NCBI GenBank assembly: GCA_964513075.1
Contig: CAZELR010000016.1
Span: 7,370-71,369, forward strand
DNA length: 64,000 nucleotides
Source of the DNA: DAOUBP01 sp964513075
GTDB lineage: Bacteria > Chloroflexota > Anaerolineae > CG2-30-64-16
Direction of reading: 5' to 3'
Under the pieces are notes generated by a model, which was not told the origin of the DNA, did no database searches, and saw only the letters and a list, made by a program, of their open reading frames with translations. Within the stretch, counting starts at the first letter, position 1. The number at the start of each line of letters is the position of its first letter. This document shows positions 7,540-16,845 of this stretch, in pieces. Position numbers and translations under genes: made by a program.

Positions 7540-8799
7540 ATGGCGTATCAAGCCCCTCGCGGCACCCAGGATATCCTGCCGGCCGATCGTCCTTACTGGC
7601 GCTACGTCACCGAAGAGATGCACAAGGTGGCGGCGCTGTTCGGTCTGCAACAGATCGACACACCCATCTTCGAGGATACGGGTCTTTTCGTGCGCGGCGT
7701 CGGCCAAGGCACCGACATCGTGGATAAGGAGATGTACTCCTTCCAGGATAAGGGCGGCGCTGAGATCACGCTCCGGCCGGAGTTTACGGCGGGCATCATG
7801 CGGGCCTACATCGAGCACGGCATGTACGTTTGGCCGACGCCGGTTAAGCTCTATTCCATCGGCCCAATCTTCCGCTATGAGCGTCCGCAGGCAGGCCGCT
7901 TCCGCCAGCACCATCAGTTTAACGTCGAGATGCTAGGGGAGATAGATCCCGCGGTCGACCTGGAGGTCATGTCGGTGGTCTGGACGCTGTTGACGCGGCT
8001 GGGATATAAGGGCCTGAGCTTCCAACTCAATTCCACCGGCTGCCCGCAGTGCCGTCCAGGCTATCGGCGCGCATTGATTGAATACTTTGGGGCTTTCGAG
8101 GGCCAGTTGAACGATGTGGACCGGCGCCGGCTGGCTATTAATCCATTGCGGCTTCTGGATTCCAAGGAGGAGGCAGCGCAGCTGCTGCTGAACGGTGCAC
8201 CCCACAGCGCGGACTATCTGTGCGAAGAGTGCGCCACCCACCTGGCTGCTTTGCGTGGCTACCTGGATGCGCTCGGCATGCCGCATAGCATCAATTTCCG
8301 GCTCGTGCGCGGCCTGGACTATTACACCAAGACGGTCTTTGAGGCGTGGGCCGAGGGGATCGGCGCGCAGTCGGCCGTGTGCGGTGGGGGACGTTACGAT
8401 GGGCTGGTTCAGGAATTGGGCGGCCCGCCGACGCCAGGCATCGGCTTTGGCATGGGCATCGAGCGCGTGATCGCCAGCCTGAAGCAGCAGGGGGTGCAGC
8501 CGCCGCCACTGCCGGCGCCGCGCGTGCAAGTGCTGCCGTTGGGCGAGCCGGCCCGGTTGATGGGGCTGAAGCTGGTGCGTGATTTGCGGGAGGCCGGCAT
8601 CGGCGCGTTGATTGCGTTCGGCGGACGCAGCCTCAAGTCCCAGCTCAAGGGCGCGGACAAGGTGGGCGCCACGTATGCCCTGATCATCGGCGATCAGGAA
8701 TTGGCTCAAGGCGTCGCGGTCGCGCGCGACCTGGCCAGCGGCCAGCAGGTGACGGTGCCTTTGGCGGGCGTGGCCGATTGGTTGCGCGACCGGCTGTAA
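7540..8799 (+). CDS. hisS: Histidyl-tRNA synthetase
   Basis: Class II aminoacyl-tRNA synthetase of 419 residues, normal length for bacterial HisRS. It starts with the expected APRGTQDILP. It has motif 2 (FRYERPQAGR followed by QFNVE), the histidine-specific RGLDYYT signature, and motif 3 with GGGRYDGL and GIGFGMGIER. The C-terminal 90 residues form the anticodon-binding domain. ATG 7540 is preceded by GGAGG (7532-7536), only 3 nt away but the best match near the conserved N-terminus; an upstream in-frame ATG at 7522 lacks one. The gene has its own promoter at 7421-7449. Confidence 0.97.
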   Translation: MAYQAPRGTQDILPADRPYWRYVTEEMHKVAALFGLQQIDTPIFEDTGLFVRGVGQGTDIVDKEMYSFQDKGGAEITLRPEFTAGIMRAYIEHGMYVWPTPVKLYSIGPIFRYERPQAGRFRQHHQFNVEMLGEIDPAVDLEVMSVVWTLLTRLGYKGLSFQLNSTGCPQCRPGYRRALIEYFGAFEGQLNDVDRRRLAINPLRLLDSKEEAAQLLLNGAPHSADYLCEECATHLAALRGYLDALGMPHSINFRLVRGLDYYTKTVFEAWAEGIGAQSAVCGGGRYDGLVQELGGPPTPGIGFGMGIERVIASLKQQGVQPPPLPAPRVQVLPLGEPARLMGLKLVRDLREAGIGALIAFGGRSLKSQLKGADKVGATYALIIGDQELAQGVAVARDLASGQQVTVPLAGVADWLRDRL

Positions 8800-8856
8800 G
8801 GGCGTTGCCAGCAACGGCGTTGGCCAGCGCGGCAAACATGCCGTACGGAGGCTTAC

Positions 8857-11800
8857 ATGGAACTGCGCGATTATCCTCGTCCCAAAAACGATACCGGCAT
8901 CGGCGTTCATTGGAATGCCGGCTACCCGGCCATCGTGGGCATGGGAAAGATCCGGGAGTATTGGCTGCCTGAGTTGATTGCGATGGGCGTCAAGTGGGTC
9001 AAGATCGCCAACCATGACGGCGCGCTGGAATTCGCGACGCTGCTGCTGAAAAACGACATCATGCCCATTCTCCGCATCTATCGGCCGCAGCCCAATCCGG
9101 GCGTGTTGGATGAGAAGCTGCTGGCGGCCGTGCGTGATTCTGTGGCGGCTGGGGTGCGCTATTTCGAGTTCAATAACGAACCGGACCTGGGCATCGAATG
9201 GCAGAGCCGCGAGGTGCCGCCGGATGCGATAACGATTGTGGCGCAGAATGCTATCGCGGACATGGAGGCGATCCTCAAGCTCGGCGGTTACCCAGCCGTG
9301 CCCGCCCTGGCAACCGGCACCAAATGGGATCTGGTGGGTGAGATCTGCCGCCTGGGGCGCCGGGATCTGTTTTCAGAGGCGGTGTGGCAGGCAGTTCACA
9401 ACTATAGCTTGAATCATCCCCTGGATTATCCTTACGATGCCGGCAACCAGCAAGGTGCGCCTTATACGGCCGACTTTTATGATCGTCTGGCGCAGGAAGG
9501 GTGGGGGGACACGGCCTGGCGCGGCTGGAGCCTGGAACGGGTGAACGACGAGCGCAGGCGGAATGCCAATCCGGGTGCGACGGTGTTTGACGATCCCTCC
9601 TGTTGGCGTGCGTACGAGCGTTACGACAAGCTCATTCGCGACCAGATCGGACGCTCGCTGCCTCTTTTGGCGACCGAGAACGGTTACATCGTCGGTGAGC
9701 AGCCCGATCCGCGTTATCCTGCCACGACGCCGCAGCTGCACATGGCGCAGACCCTGGAAGCGTGCCGGATCATGATGGGCACCAGCAGTCGTTTCGACCA
9801 TGCGCCCGACTACTATTTTTGCACGGCGTTTTGGTTATTGGGCAATTACAGCCTGGGGAGTTGGGCCTCGGAGTGGGAGGGCCAGGCGTGGTATAGCAGC
9901 CGCTGGCCGGAGGGTAGGCTGCCGACGGTCGATGCATTGAAGGCTGAGCCGAAGCAAGTGCGCCAGTGGCGGGGTGAGGTGGGCGTCGCGGGGCGGATCA
10001 GCGGGGCCGTGCGCGGGGGACCGGGGTTGACGGTCCAGGCTGCACGCGGCGATGGCTGGACGTTGACGGGGCGCGTCGGGACCGATGAGCGTTATGAGTT
10101 GACGGACGTGCCGTTGGAGCGCTACCTGGTGAGCTTGCCGGACGCGGGCAAGCAGCAGGAGGTCGTACTGACGCGCGAGCGTCCTGCGGCGGCGGCGAAT
10201 TTTGATGTCAGCGGCAGCGCGGTGGTGGTGGCCGCCAGTGTTGTGCGCGGCACGGTGCGCGGCGGGGCGGGCAAGAAGGTGCTGCTCAGCCGTCCGGGCG
10301 ATGGTTGGTCTCAGGAGCAAGTTGTGGCGGCCGACGGCGCCTACGGCTTCACGGGCCTGGCCGCGGGCGCCTATACGGTGGCGCTGGTCAGCACGGACAT
10401 CGCGGCATCTATGCCGGCAAAGGATGTGGTGTTAGATGGGCGCAACGAGGTCGTTGCGGATCTCGCGACGCCGGGTTGGGGCTGGGAGGTGAGCGACGGC
10501 GGGCCGGGACCGGGCTTTGGCGTGGTGCGGTGTCGTGTCAAGGGCCGCGTCGATGTGCCTGTGCGGCTGTGGACCGTGGGCTGGGAGGGGTTTACGCAGC
10601 GAACCGGCTCTAAGGCCGAGTATGGCTCCGACGTCTGTGAGTTTTCACCCTTGGGGGTTGGCAAGTACAGCGTTCAGCCCCAGGGCATCGAGGCGGTGGC
10701 CGAGGTGATCGTGGACGGCCGCCGCGTCTGTTGGGTGACTTTTACCGAGCAGGCTGGTCAGGCGCCGGCTGCAACGACCGGTGCGATCGCGGGTAAGGTG
10801 GTCCGCGCGCAGGGGGCTGCGGCTTCGGTGTCCGGACGTACGCTGCAACTGCTGCAGCCGCCTGCGGCCGCGCCTGTTGCGCAGGTCCGTTCGGCCGAGG
10901 ATGGTGCGTATCGCTTCGAGAAGCTGCGGGCCGGCACGTTTACGGTGCAGCTTCTGGAGGCAGGCCAGGGCTCGGCGGTGGTGGCGGAGAAGGCCGGCAT
11001 CAAGGTGGACGCCAACAGCCAGGCGCAGGTCGATCTGGTGCTCCCGGGTGGCGCGGCCAGCGGATTGAAGGCGGTGGTCGAGGACGGGGGGCCCGGTCCC
11101 GGCTTCTGTGTGGTGCGCTGCCGGGTCGTGGGTCAGCCGGGCCGCGCGGTCAGCCTGGCGACGCAGGGCTGGGGCGGCATCACCCAGGTGACAGGCAGCA
11201 AGCCCGAGTATGGCGCCGATGCCTGTGAGTTCGCGCCGCTGGGCGCCGGCGCTTACTTCGTCGAGCTGGAAGAGAAGGATGCGGCAGGCCTGGCGCACAC
11301 CGTGCGCGCCGAGGTCCAGCTTGAACCGAACCGGGTGGTTTGGGTCCGTTTCGAGGACGCGGGTCAGACCCAGCCTCCAGCGCCGGGCGAGGAGCCGGTT
11401 GTCCCCGAGCCGCCACCGCCAGACGAGCCGGGCGAACCCGCGACGCCGCCGGAACCTGTCGTGCCGGCGAAAAACAGCGTCATCGGCGGCGCCGTAGCCT
11501 ATGCCGGCGGCCCGGGGTTGAGCAGCGACGGATTGCTGATGCTGCTGACGGGTCCAGGAGAGGCGCGCCAGACGACAGTGACTAACGGCCAATATGCGTT
11601 TTTCGGTTTGCCCGCAGGCGTGTATCGCCTGGCGGTGCTGCCGGCCGACCCGGCCCTGAATGATTTGGCGGTGCGCGAGAACATTGTTCTGGATGGCGCC
11701 AACCAATTCACGGCTGATTTTGAATTGCCAGCGCCAAGGTATGAGGACGTTGCCCGCGAGGAGAGCCGTGTTACGGGGCGAGCGAAGGGCGGAGCCGGAA

Positions 11801-12315
11801 GAATCGTGCTGTTAGAGGGGCCGTTGGCGGATGACGCCGGCGCGCGAGTCGATTCGCGTACGACCATCGTCACACAGGATGAGGTGTACACGTTTGACGG
11901 CCTGGGGCCCGGCGCGTATCGGGCTATGGTGCTCGACACGGAGCCGCCGACGGGCAGCACCCAAACGCAGGCCGGCATTCTTTTGGATGGGCGGAATACG
12001 GCGCAGGTAGATTTTGACCTGGAGGCGTTACGGGCCGGCAAGACGATCGAACACTATCTGTTGGTGGGCAGCTCGGCGCGCTCCAAGGACGATTTCCTGG
12101 CCACTCTGCGTTATGCGGCTCGCTTCCGGCCCGTGGTGGGCAGTGATGAGAGCGAGGCGCGCCAGGCTCGACATGTGACGATCCTGGGGGGTGCGTCGGC
12201 AGTGAGCGCCATGACTGAGCAAGGCTTACGCCTGAGCGGCTGCCAGGTGCAGCGCATCGAAGGCGACTACGCGGCTCAGCTCGGCAGGTATCTGGAAGAA
12301 GGAAGGCCCTATTGA
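8857..12315 (+). CDS. Large multi-domain protein: glycosidase-like barrel, Ig-like/SpaA-like repeats and a CWB2-like tail
   Basis: 1152 residues with no recognisable signal peptide. Residues 1-365 look like a clan-A glycosidase barrel: FNNEPD with Glu108 and LLATENG with Glu274 as candidate catalytic acids. From about 370 come at least four repeats of a carboxypeptidase-regulatory/SpaA-like beta-sandwich (pattern ...G.VRGG.G..V.L...DG.Y.F.GL..G.Y.V.L). Interleaved with these are two copies of a cysteine-bearing module that starts DGGPGPGF (about residues 547 and 743) and shares RCRV, TGSK, EYG and CEF. A Pro/Glu-rich hinge lies near 850-875. Residues 1066-1150 contain VTILGGASAVS then QRIEGDY, resembling one cell-wall-binding type 2 repeat. 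GGAGG 10 nt upstream supports ATG 8857. It overlaps nadK by one base. Function unknown. Confidence 0.8.
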   Translation: MELRDYPRPKNDTGIGVHWNAGYPAIVGMGKIREYWLPELIAMGVKWVKIANHDGALEFATLLLKNDIMPILRIYRPQPNPGVLDEKLLAAVRDSVAAGVRYFEFNNEPDLGIEWQSREVPPDAITIVAQNAIADMEAILKLGGYPAVPALATGTKWDLVGEICRLGRRDLFSEAVWQAVHNYSLNHPLDYPYDAGNQQGAPYTADFYDRLAQEGWGDTAWRGWSLERVNDERRRNANPGATVFDDPSCWRAYERYDKLIRDQIGRSLPLLATENGYIVGEQPDPRYPATTPQLHMAQTLEACRIMMGTSSRFDHAPDYYFCTAFWLLGNYSLGSWASEWEGQAWYSSRWPEGRLPTVDALKAEPKQVRQWRGEVGVAGRISGAVRGGPGLTVQAARGDGWTLTGRVGTDERYELTDVPLERYLVSLPDAGKQQEVVLTRERPAAAANFDVSGSAVVVAASVVRGTVRGGAGKKVLLSRPGDGWSQEQVVAADGAYGFTGLAAGAYTVALVSTDIAASMPAKDVVLDGRNEVVADLATPGWGWEVSDGGPGPGFGVVRCRVKGRVDVPVRLWTVGWEGFTQRTGSKAEYGSDVCEFSPLGVGKYSVQPQGIEAVAEVIVDGRRVCWVTFTEQAGQAPAATTGAIAGKVVRAQGAAASVSGRTLQLLQPPAAAPVAQVRSAEDGAYRFEKLRAGTFTVQLLEAGQGSAVVAEKAGIKVDANSQAQVDLVLPGGAASGLKAVVEDGGPGPGFCVVRCRVVGQPGRAVSLATQGWGGITQVTGSKPEYGADACEFAPLGAGAYFVELEEKDAAGLAHTVRAEVQLEPNRVVWVRFEDAGQTQPPAPGEEPVVPEPPPPDEPGEPATPPEPVVPAKNSVIGGAVAYAGGPGLSSDGLLMLLTGPGEARQTTVTNGQYAFFGLPAGVYRLAVLPADPALNDLAVRENIVLDGANQFTADFELPAPRYEDVAREESRVTGRAKGGAGRIVLLEGPLADDAGARVDSRTTIVTQDEVYTFDGLGPGAYRAMVLDTEPPTGSTQTQAGILLDGRNTAQVDFDLEALRAGKTIEHYLLVGSSARSKDDFLATLRYAARFRPVVGSDESEARQARHVTILGGASAVSAMTEQGLRLSGCQVQRIEGDYAAQLGRYLEEGRPY

Positions 12316-13238
12316 TGCGTTCTGCGAACGGTTCCAAGGATGTTGCTTTCCGCGCCATCGGTCTGCTGATCCATCCTAAGAAGCCGGAGTCGATCGGCCT
12401 GGCGGAGCGCATGGCCGACTTTCTGCACGACCAGGGCTGCACCGTGTGGACCGGTTCCGCCTGGGATGAGCCGGAGGCGCTGGCGCATGTGGCAGGATTG
12501 GACCTGTTGGTGACGCTGGGCGGAGATGGCACGATGCTGCGCGCTGCGCGCATCGGCAGCAGCTGCGGCAACCATGCCGGCGGCAACCATGCCGGCGGCA
12601 ACCATGCCGGCGGCAACAATGCCGATGGCGTGCCGATTATAGGCGTCAAGCTGGGCCGGGTCAGCTTTCTGGCCGAGGTCGTGCCCGATGATTGGCAAAC
12701 GCCGTTCACCCGGATGTTGGCCGGGGATTATTGGCTGGAAGAGCGCATGCTGCTGGACGTTGCAGTGGCAAGGGCGGGGCAGCCGGCCATCAACCATTCC
12801 TATCTGGCGCTTAATGACGTCGTGATCAGCCGCGGCGGCTTGGCGCGCATCATCACGGTCCAGGCCTGGGTCGATCAGAGCTATCTGACCAGCTACCGCG
12901 CGGACGGTGTGATCGTCTCCACGCCTACAGGCTGCACCGGTTATGCGTTGGCGGCCGGCGGGCCGATCCTGCCGCCTGAGCTTAAGAACATCTTGTTGAT
13001 GCCGATCTGCCCGCATTTGAGCCTGGATCGGCCGGTGGTGCTGGCACAAGGGGCGACGGTGACTTTGGAGGCCCACGCTGATTATGCACCGATTCTGACC
13101 GTAGACGGTCAGTTCGAGATCGCCCTGGCCGAAGGGGACCGCGTCGAAGTGCGCGCCAGCGATCACACCAGCCAGTTCGTGCACGTGCAGGACCGGGCGT
13201 ATTTCTACCGGACGTTGATGGAGCGGCTGCGATGGTGA
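12315..13238 (+). CDS. nadK: NAD kinase
   Basis: Phosphorylates NAD to NADP using ATP or polyphosphate. The 307-residue protein shows the family signatures: LGGDGTML (catalytic Asp), then VKLGRVSFLAE, LNDVVI in place of the usual LNE, and STPTGCTGYALAAGGPI. Between GDGTMLRAAR and VPIIGVKLGR lies an extra Gly/Asn/His-rich stretch of about 20 residues encoded by a 15-bp tandem repeat (see 12567-12626). ATG 12315 overlaps the TGA of the upstream gene by one base; a TTG at 12312 is the only alternative. It probably forms an operon with the large upstream protein and the zinc-finger membrane protein 7 bp downstream. Confidence 0.93.
   Translation: MRSANGSKDVAFRAIGLLIHPKKPESIGLAERMADFLHDQGCTVWTGSAWDEPEALAHVAGLDLLVTLGGDGTMLRAARIGSSCGNHAGGNHAGGNHAGGNNADGVPIIGVKLGRVSFLAEVVPDDWQTPFTRMLAGDYWLEERMLLDVAVARAGQPAINHSYLALNDVVISRGGLARIITVQAWVDQSYLTSYRADGVIVSTPTGCTGYALAAGGPILPPELKNILLMPICPHLSLDRPVVLAQGATVTLEAHADYAPILTVDGQFEIALAEGDRVEVRASDHTSQFVHVQDRAYFYRTLMERLRW
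12567..12626 (+). repeat. In-frame 15-bp tandem repeat inside nadK
   Basis: Four consecutive 15-nt units (12567-12581, 12582-12596, 12597-12611, and a diverged 12612-12626), each encoding a Gly-Asn-His/Asn-Ala-Gly step. The first three are almost identical. Since 15 is a multiple of 3, unit gain or loss would not break the frame. Confidence 0.95.
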
Positions 13239-13245
13239 GGCTACA

Positions 13246-13752
13246 ATGACGGAGCCGCAGCCGCTGTACTGCGCCAACCACCCCACCCGCGAGACCATGC
13301 TGCGCTGCAACCGCTGCGAGAAGCCGATTTGCGTTCAGTGCGCGGTGCTGACCGAGGTGGGCTATCGCTGCAAGGAATGTGTGCGCGGCCAGCAGAAGGT
13401 CTTTTACAACGGCGGCCGGGGCGACTTATTGATCGGCGGCGCGGTCGCCCTCATTCTGGGGGCCGTCCTGGGCGCGGTGGCCTATGCGTTGCTGGGCATT
13501 TTCGGTTTCTTCAGCCTGATTATCGCGTTTCTGGCCGGGCCGGCTGCCGGCGGGCTGGTCGCGGAGGCGATCCGCCGCGTCCTGCGCAGGCGCCGGGCGC
13601 GCGGCATGAAGGGACTTGCGGCTGCCCTGTTCATCTTGGGGGTCCTGGTTGTGGGGCTGGTCCTGGTGGGGTTTCCGGGGTTGTTCGTGCGCTGGGATGT
13701 CCTGTTGGCTGCGGCCCTGGCCGCGAGCACGCTTTACGCGCGCTTGCTTTGA
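13246..13752 (+). CDS. B-box-type zinc-finger membrane protein
   Basis: 168 residues. Residues 8-45 carry CxxH, CxRC, CxxC and CKEC, spaced as in a B-box zinc finger, a domain also found in front of bacterial membrane proteins such as some rhomboids. Residues 58-165 hold four hydrophobic helices separated by a basic loop (RRVLRRRRARG). No catalytic residue of the rhomboid family is visible. Function unknown; zinc-dependent protein contact at the cytoplasmic face is possible. It starts 7 bp after nadK. Confidence 0.75.
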   Translation: MTEPQPLYCANHPTRETMLRCNRCEKPICVQCAVLTEVGYRCKECVRGQQKVFYNGGRGDLLIGGAVALILGAVLGAVAYALLGIFGFFSLIIAFLAGPAAGGLVAEAIRRVLRRRRARGMKGLAAALFILGVLVVGLVLVGFPGLFVRWDVLLAAALAASTLYARLL

Positions 13753-13775
13753 CCGTTTGGTGTTAGTGTCGTCTT

Positions 13776-15020
13776 ATGCAGCGCTCTTTTGCCGTGTCTC
13801 GCTTGCAGGTCACCTTTGCGGCCCTGCGCTATCCCAATTTTCGACGCTGGTTCATCGGCCAGGCGTTGTCGCTGGCGGGCACGTGGATGCAGTTGGTCGC
13901 CCAAGGGTGGTTGGTCTACCAGATCACCGGCTCGAAGCTCGCTCTGGGCACCATCACGGCCGTGGGCAGCATTCCGACACTCTTCCTGATGCTGCCCGCG
14001 GGCGCCATTGCGGACCGGATGTCCAAACGCCGGCTGCTGATGCTGACCCAGATCGCCATGATGGTGAGCGCATTTATCCTGACGGCGCTTACCTGGCTCA
14101 ATGTGCTCCAGGTGTGGCAGATCGGAGCACTGGCGTTTTTCACCGGCATCGCGAACTCGTTCGATTCGCCTGCGCGGTTGGCCTTGCTGCCGCAAATGGT
14201 GGATGACCGCCGCGATCTGCAGAATGCGATCGCAATGGGCTCGACCATGTTCAACCTGGCGCGTGTGGTGGGGCCGGCCATCGGCGGGCTGGTGTTGGCA
14301 GGCTTGGGCGCAGGCTGGTGTTTCGCGATCAACGGCCTGAGCTTCGTGGCGGTGCTGATCGCCCTGGCCGGGATGAACTTGCCTAATGATGTGGGCCGAC
14401 CGCCGAGCCGCCGCCACATGCTGGCAGAGATCGGCGATGGATTGCGCTATGTGTGGCAGCAGCCGGTGATACGCACTCTGACGGCTTTGATCGGCATCAC
14501 CTCGATCTTTGGCTTTTCCTATTCGGTCCTGCTGCCCGCCTATGCAGTCGATGTGTTGAAGGTCGGTGAGACGGGCTATGGCCTGTTGAACGCAGCGGTG
14601 GGCGTCGGTGCGCTGATCGGTGCGTTGGCTGTTGCATCGGTGAGCCGACGTAAAGGCAAGGGGATGCAGCTCACGCTCGGCAGCCTGGCCTTTCCGCTGG
14701 CGCTGCTGGCTTTTGCCGCAACACGTTCGTTTTGGGTGACACTGATCTTCATGGCGTGCGTCGGTGTTGCTTTTGTCATCCAGAACGCCACCAGCAATAC
14801 GATCATCCAGTTGCTCGCTCCCGATGAGTTGCGCGGCCGTGTGATGAGCGTCTATTCGCTTTTCTTCTTCGGCACGACACCCATCGGCGCGCTGTTCGCC
14901 GGCGCAGCGGCCGAGCGCTGGGATTCCACGGCTGCCATCGTGCTTGGCGCAGGCGTGACCTTTGCGTTCGCGTTGACTGTGTTCTTCCTGGTTCCCGCCG
15001 TGCGGAGGACGCAGATTTAA
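13776..15020 (+). CDS. MFS transporter (MFS_3 / EntS-like exporter)
   Basis: 414 residues with about 12 transmembrane helices. The beginning, FRRWFIGQALSLAGTWMQ, is the typical first helix of the MFS_3 family, to which enterobactin exporter EntS and many drug-efflux-like proteins belong. The loop between helices 2 and 3 has GAIADRMSKRRLL, the MFS motif A region, and helix 5 carries the NSFDSPARLAL pattern of this subfamily. Drug or siderophore-like efflux is the usual role; no substrate can be read. It lies 23 bp after the zinc-finger membrane gene and 26 bp before recN. Confidence 0.88.
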   Translation: MQRSFAVSRLQVTFAALRYPNFRRWFIGQALSLAGTWMQLVAQGWLVYQITGSKLALGTITAVGSIPTLFLMLPAGAIADRMSKRRLLMLTQIAMMVSAFILTALTWLNVLQVWQIGALAFFTGIANSFDSPARLALLPQMVDDRRDLQNAIAMGSTMFNLARVVGPAIGGLVLAGLGAGWCFAINGLSFVAVLIALAGMNLPNDVGRPPSRRHMLAEIGDGLRYVWQQPVIRTLTALIGITSIFGFSYSVLLPAYAVDVLKVGETGYGLLNAAVGVGALIGALAVASVSRRKGKGMQLTLGSLAFPLALLAFAATRSFWVTLIFMACVGVAFVIQNATSNTIIQLLAPDELRGRVMSVYSLFFFGTTPIGALFAGAAAERWDSTAAIVLGAGVTFAFALTVFFLVPAVRRTQI

Positions 15021-15046
15021 CCTTTGTCTACTGATTGACGGACCTT

Positions 15047-16843
15047 ATGCTCAACGAACTTCGTATCCGTGATTTGGCAATTATCGATCGGCTTGACCTG
15101 ACGTTTGCGCCTGGCTTCAACGTGCTGACCGGCGAGACGGGCGCGGGCAAGTCGATTATCATCGACGCGGTCAACCTGCTGCTGGGGGACCGCGCCTCGG
15201 CCGATGTCGTGCGCGCGGGCGCGGAGCGGACCGAGGTCGAGGGCGTTTTCCGGCTCAGCCCGGCGGCGGCCGACCGGTTGACTCCGGTGTTGGCCGAGCA
15301 CGGGCTGGAGGGGGATGCGCCGGACGAGCTGATGCTGGCGCGCGAGGTGCGCGCTACCGGCCGCTCGATCGCGCGCATCAACGGCCGCGCCGTCACCACA
15401 GGCTTACTGGGCGAGGTCGGCGGGCTGCTGGTGGATGTGCACGGCCAGGGCGAGCATCTGTCGCTGCTGCGCGAGCGGGAGCACATCGGCCTGCTGGATC
15501 GTTATGCGGGGCTCAACGGCCAGGCCACGGAGCTGGCCGAGCTGGTGCGCCGCGTGCGGGCTGTGCGGCGGGAGTTGGAGGGGCTGCGCCAGGACGCGCG
15601 CGAACGCGCCCGGCGCATCGATCTGCTGACCTTCCAGGTGGAGGAAATCGGCGCGGCCGCGCTGAGGCCGGGCGAAGAAGAGGAGCTGGAAATCGAGCGC
15701 AAGCGCCTGGCCAACGCCGAGCAGCTGGCGGCCCTGAGCAACGAGGCGGTGATGCTCCTCAGCGGGGGGGATGACTCGGCGGACGGCGAGCGTGTGGGCG
15801 CAGTGGATGCCCTGGCTGCGGCCGAGCAAGCGATGGTGCGCCTTGCACGCATCGATCCGGTTGCCAGCCGGCTGGCCGAACAACTGGGTGAAACGGCCGC
15901 GGTCCTGGCCGACCTGGCGCACGAGCTGGCGCGCTATCACGACGATATCGAGTTCAACCCGCGGCGGCTGCAGCAGGTGGAAGATCGCATCTACCTGCTC
16001 CACGGCCTGCAGCGGAAATATGGCGACACCCTCGATGAGGTGCTGGCCTATGCCGAGCGCGCGGCGGTCGAGTTGGACACCATCAGCCACGCGGAGGAGC
16101 GCATCGGCGCGCTGGAAGCCGAGGAAGCGGACCTGCTGGCTGAGCTAGGCCGTCGGGGGGCGGTGCTTTCCGCGGCACGGCGCGCGGCCGGCGAGCGGAT
16201 GGCGCGTGCTATCGAGGCTGAGCTGGCCGACCTGCAGATGGCCCGCGCATCTTTTGCCGTGGATGTGGCCTGGGTTCCGGATTCGGAGGGCGCGGTGGTG
16301 AGCGCGGACGCGGCCTTGCCGATCGGCCAACCGGCGGGCAGCTATGCCTTCGACAGCCACGGGCTTGACACGGTCGCCTTTCTCGTCTCCGCGAATCCGG
16401 GCGAGCCGCTGCGGCAGCTGGTCAAAGTGGCCTCCGGGGGTGAGACGTCACGCCTGATGCTGGCGCTCAAGACCGTCCTCGGCCGCGCGGATGAGACCCC
16501 CACCTTGATCTTCGACGAGATCGACCAGGGGATCGGCGGCCGGGTGGGAGGCACGGTGGGGCGCAAGCTGTGGGAGCTGACAGTGCGGAACGGGAGCGCC
16601 GGGCAGGTGCGCCACCAGGTGCTGTGTATCACACATCTGCCGCAGTTGGCAGCCTACGGCGATGCACATTTCCACGTCGCGAAACATGTGGCAGATGCGC
16701 GCACGATCACCGATGTGCATGTGCTGGCAGATGACGAGCGGGTGACCGAGCTGGCGCAGATGATGGGGGCGGCTTCCGAGGCCGGCCGCGCCAGCGTCGT
16801 TGAGATGATGGCGGACGTGACGGACGCCAAGAAACGCGCATAG
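15047..16843 (+). CDS. recN: DNA repair protein RecN
   Basis: SMC-like ATPase of 598 residues that acts at double-strand breaks. Walker A is GETGAGKS at residues 29-36. The centre is a long coiled-coil arm (about 150-380). The signature SGGETSRLMLAL and Walker B TLIFDEID lie near residues 465-490. ATG 15047 gives the standard start MLNELRIRDLAI; the TTG 12 nt upstream adds four residues without better support. Two bases separate it from the downstream acetyltransferase. Confidence 0.96.
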   Translation: MLNELRIRDLAIIDRLDLTFAPGFNVLTGETGAGKSIIIDAVNLLLGDRASADVVRAGAERTEVEGVFRLSPAAADRLTPVLAEHGLEGDAPDELMLAREVRATGRSIARINGRAVTTGLLGEVGGLLVDVHGQGEHLSLLREREHIGLLDRYAGLNGQATELAELVRRVRAVRRELEGLRQDARERARRIDLLTFQVEEIGAAALRPGEEEELEIERKRLANAEQLAALSNEAVMLLSGGDDSADGERVGAVDALAAAEQAMVRLARIDPVASRLAEQLGETAAVLADLAHELARYHDDIEFNPRRLQQVEDRIYLLHGLQRKYGDTLDEVLAYAERAAVELDTISHAEERIGALEAEEADLLAELGRRGAVLSAARRAAGERMARAIEAELADLQMARASFAVDVAWVPDSEGAVVSADAALPIGQPAGSYAFDSHGLDTVAFLVSANPGEPLRQLVKVASGGETSRLMLALKTVLGRADETPTLIFDEIDQGIGGRVGGTVGRKLWELTVRNGSAGQVRHQVLCITHLPQLAAYGDAHFHVAKHVADARTITDVHVLADDERVTELAQMMGAASEAGRASVVEMMADVTDAKKRA

Positions 16844-16845
16844 CC

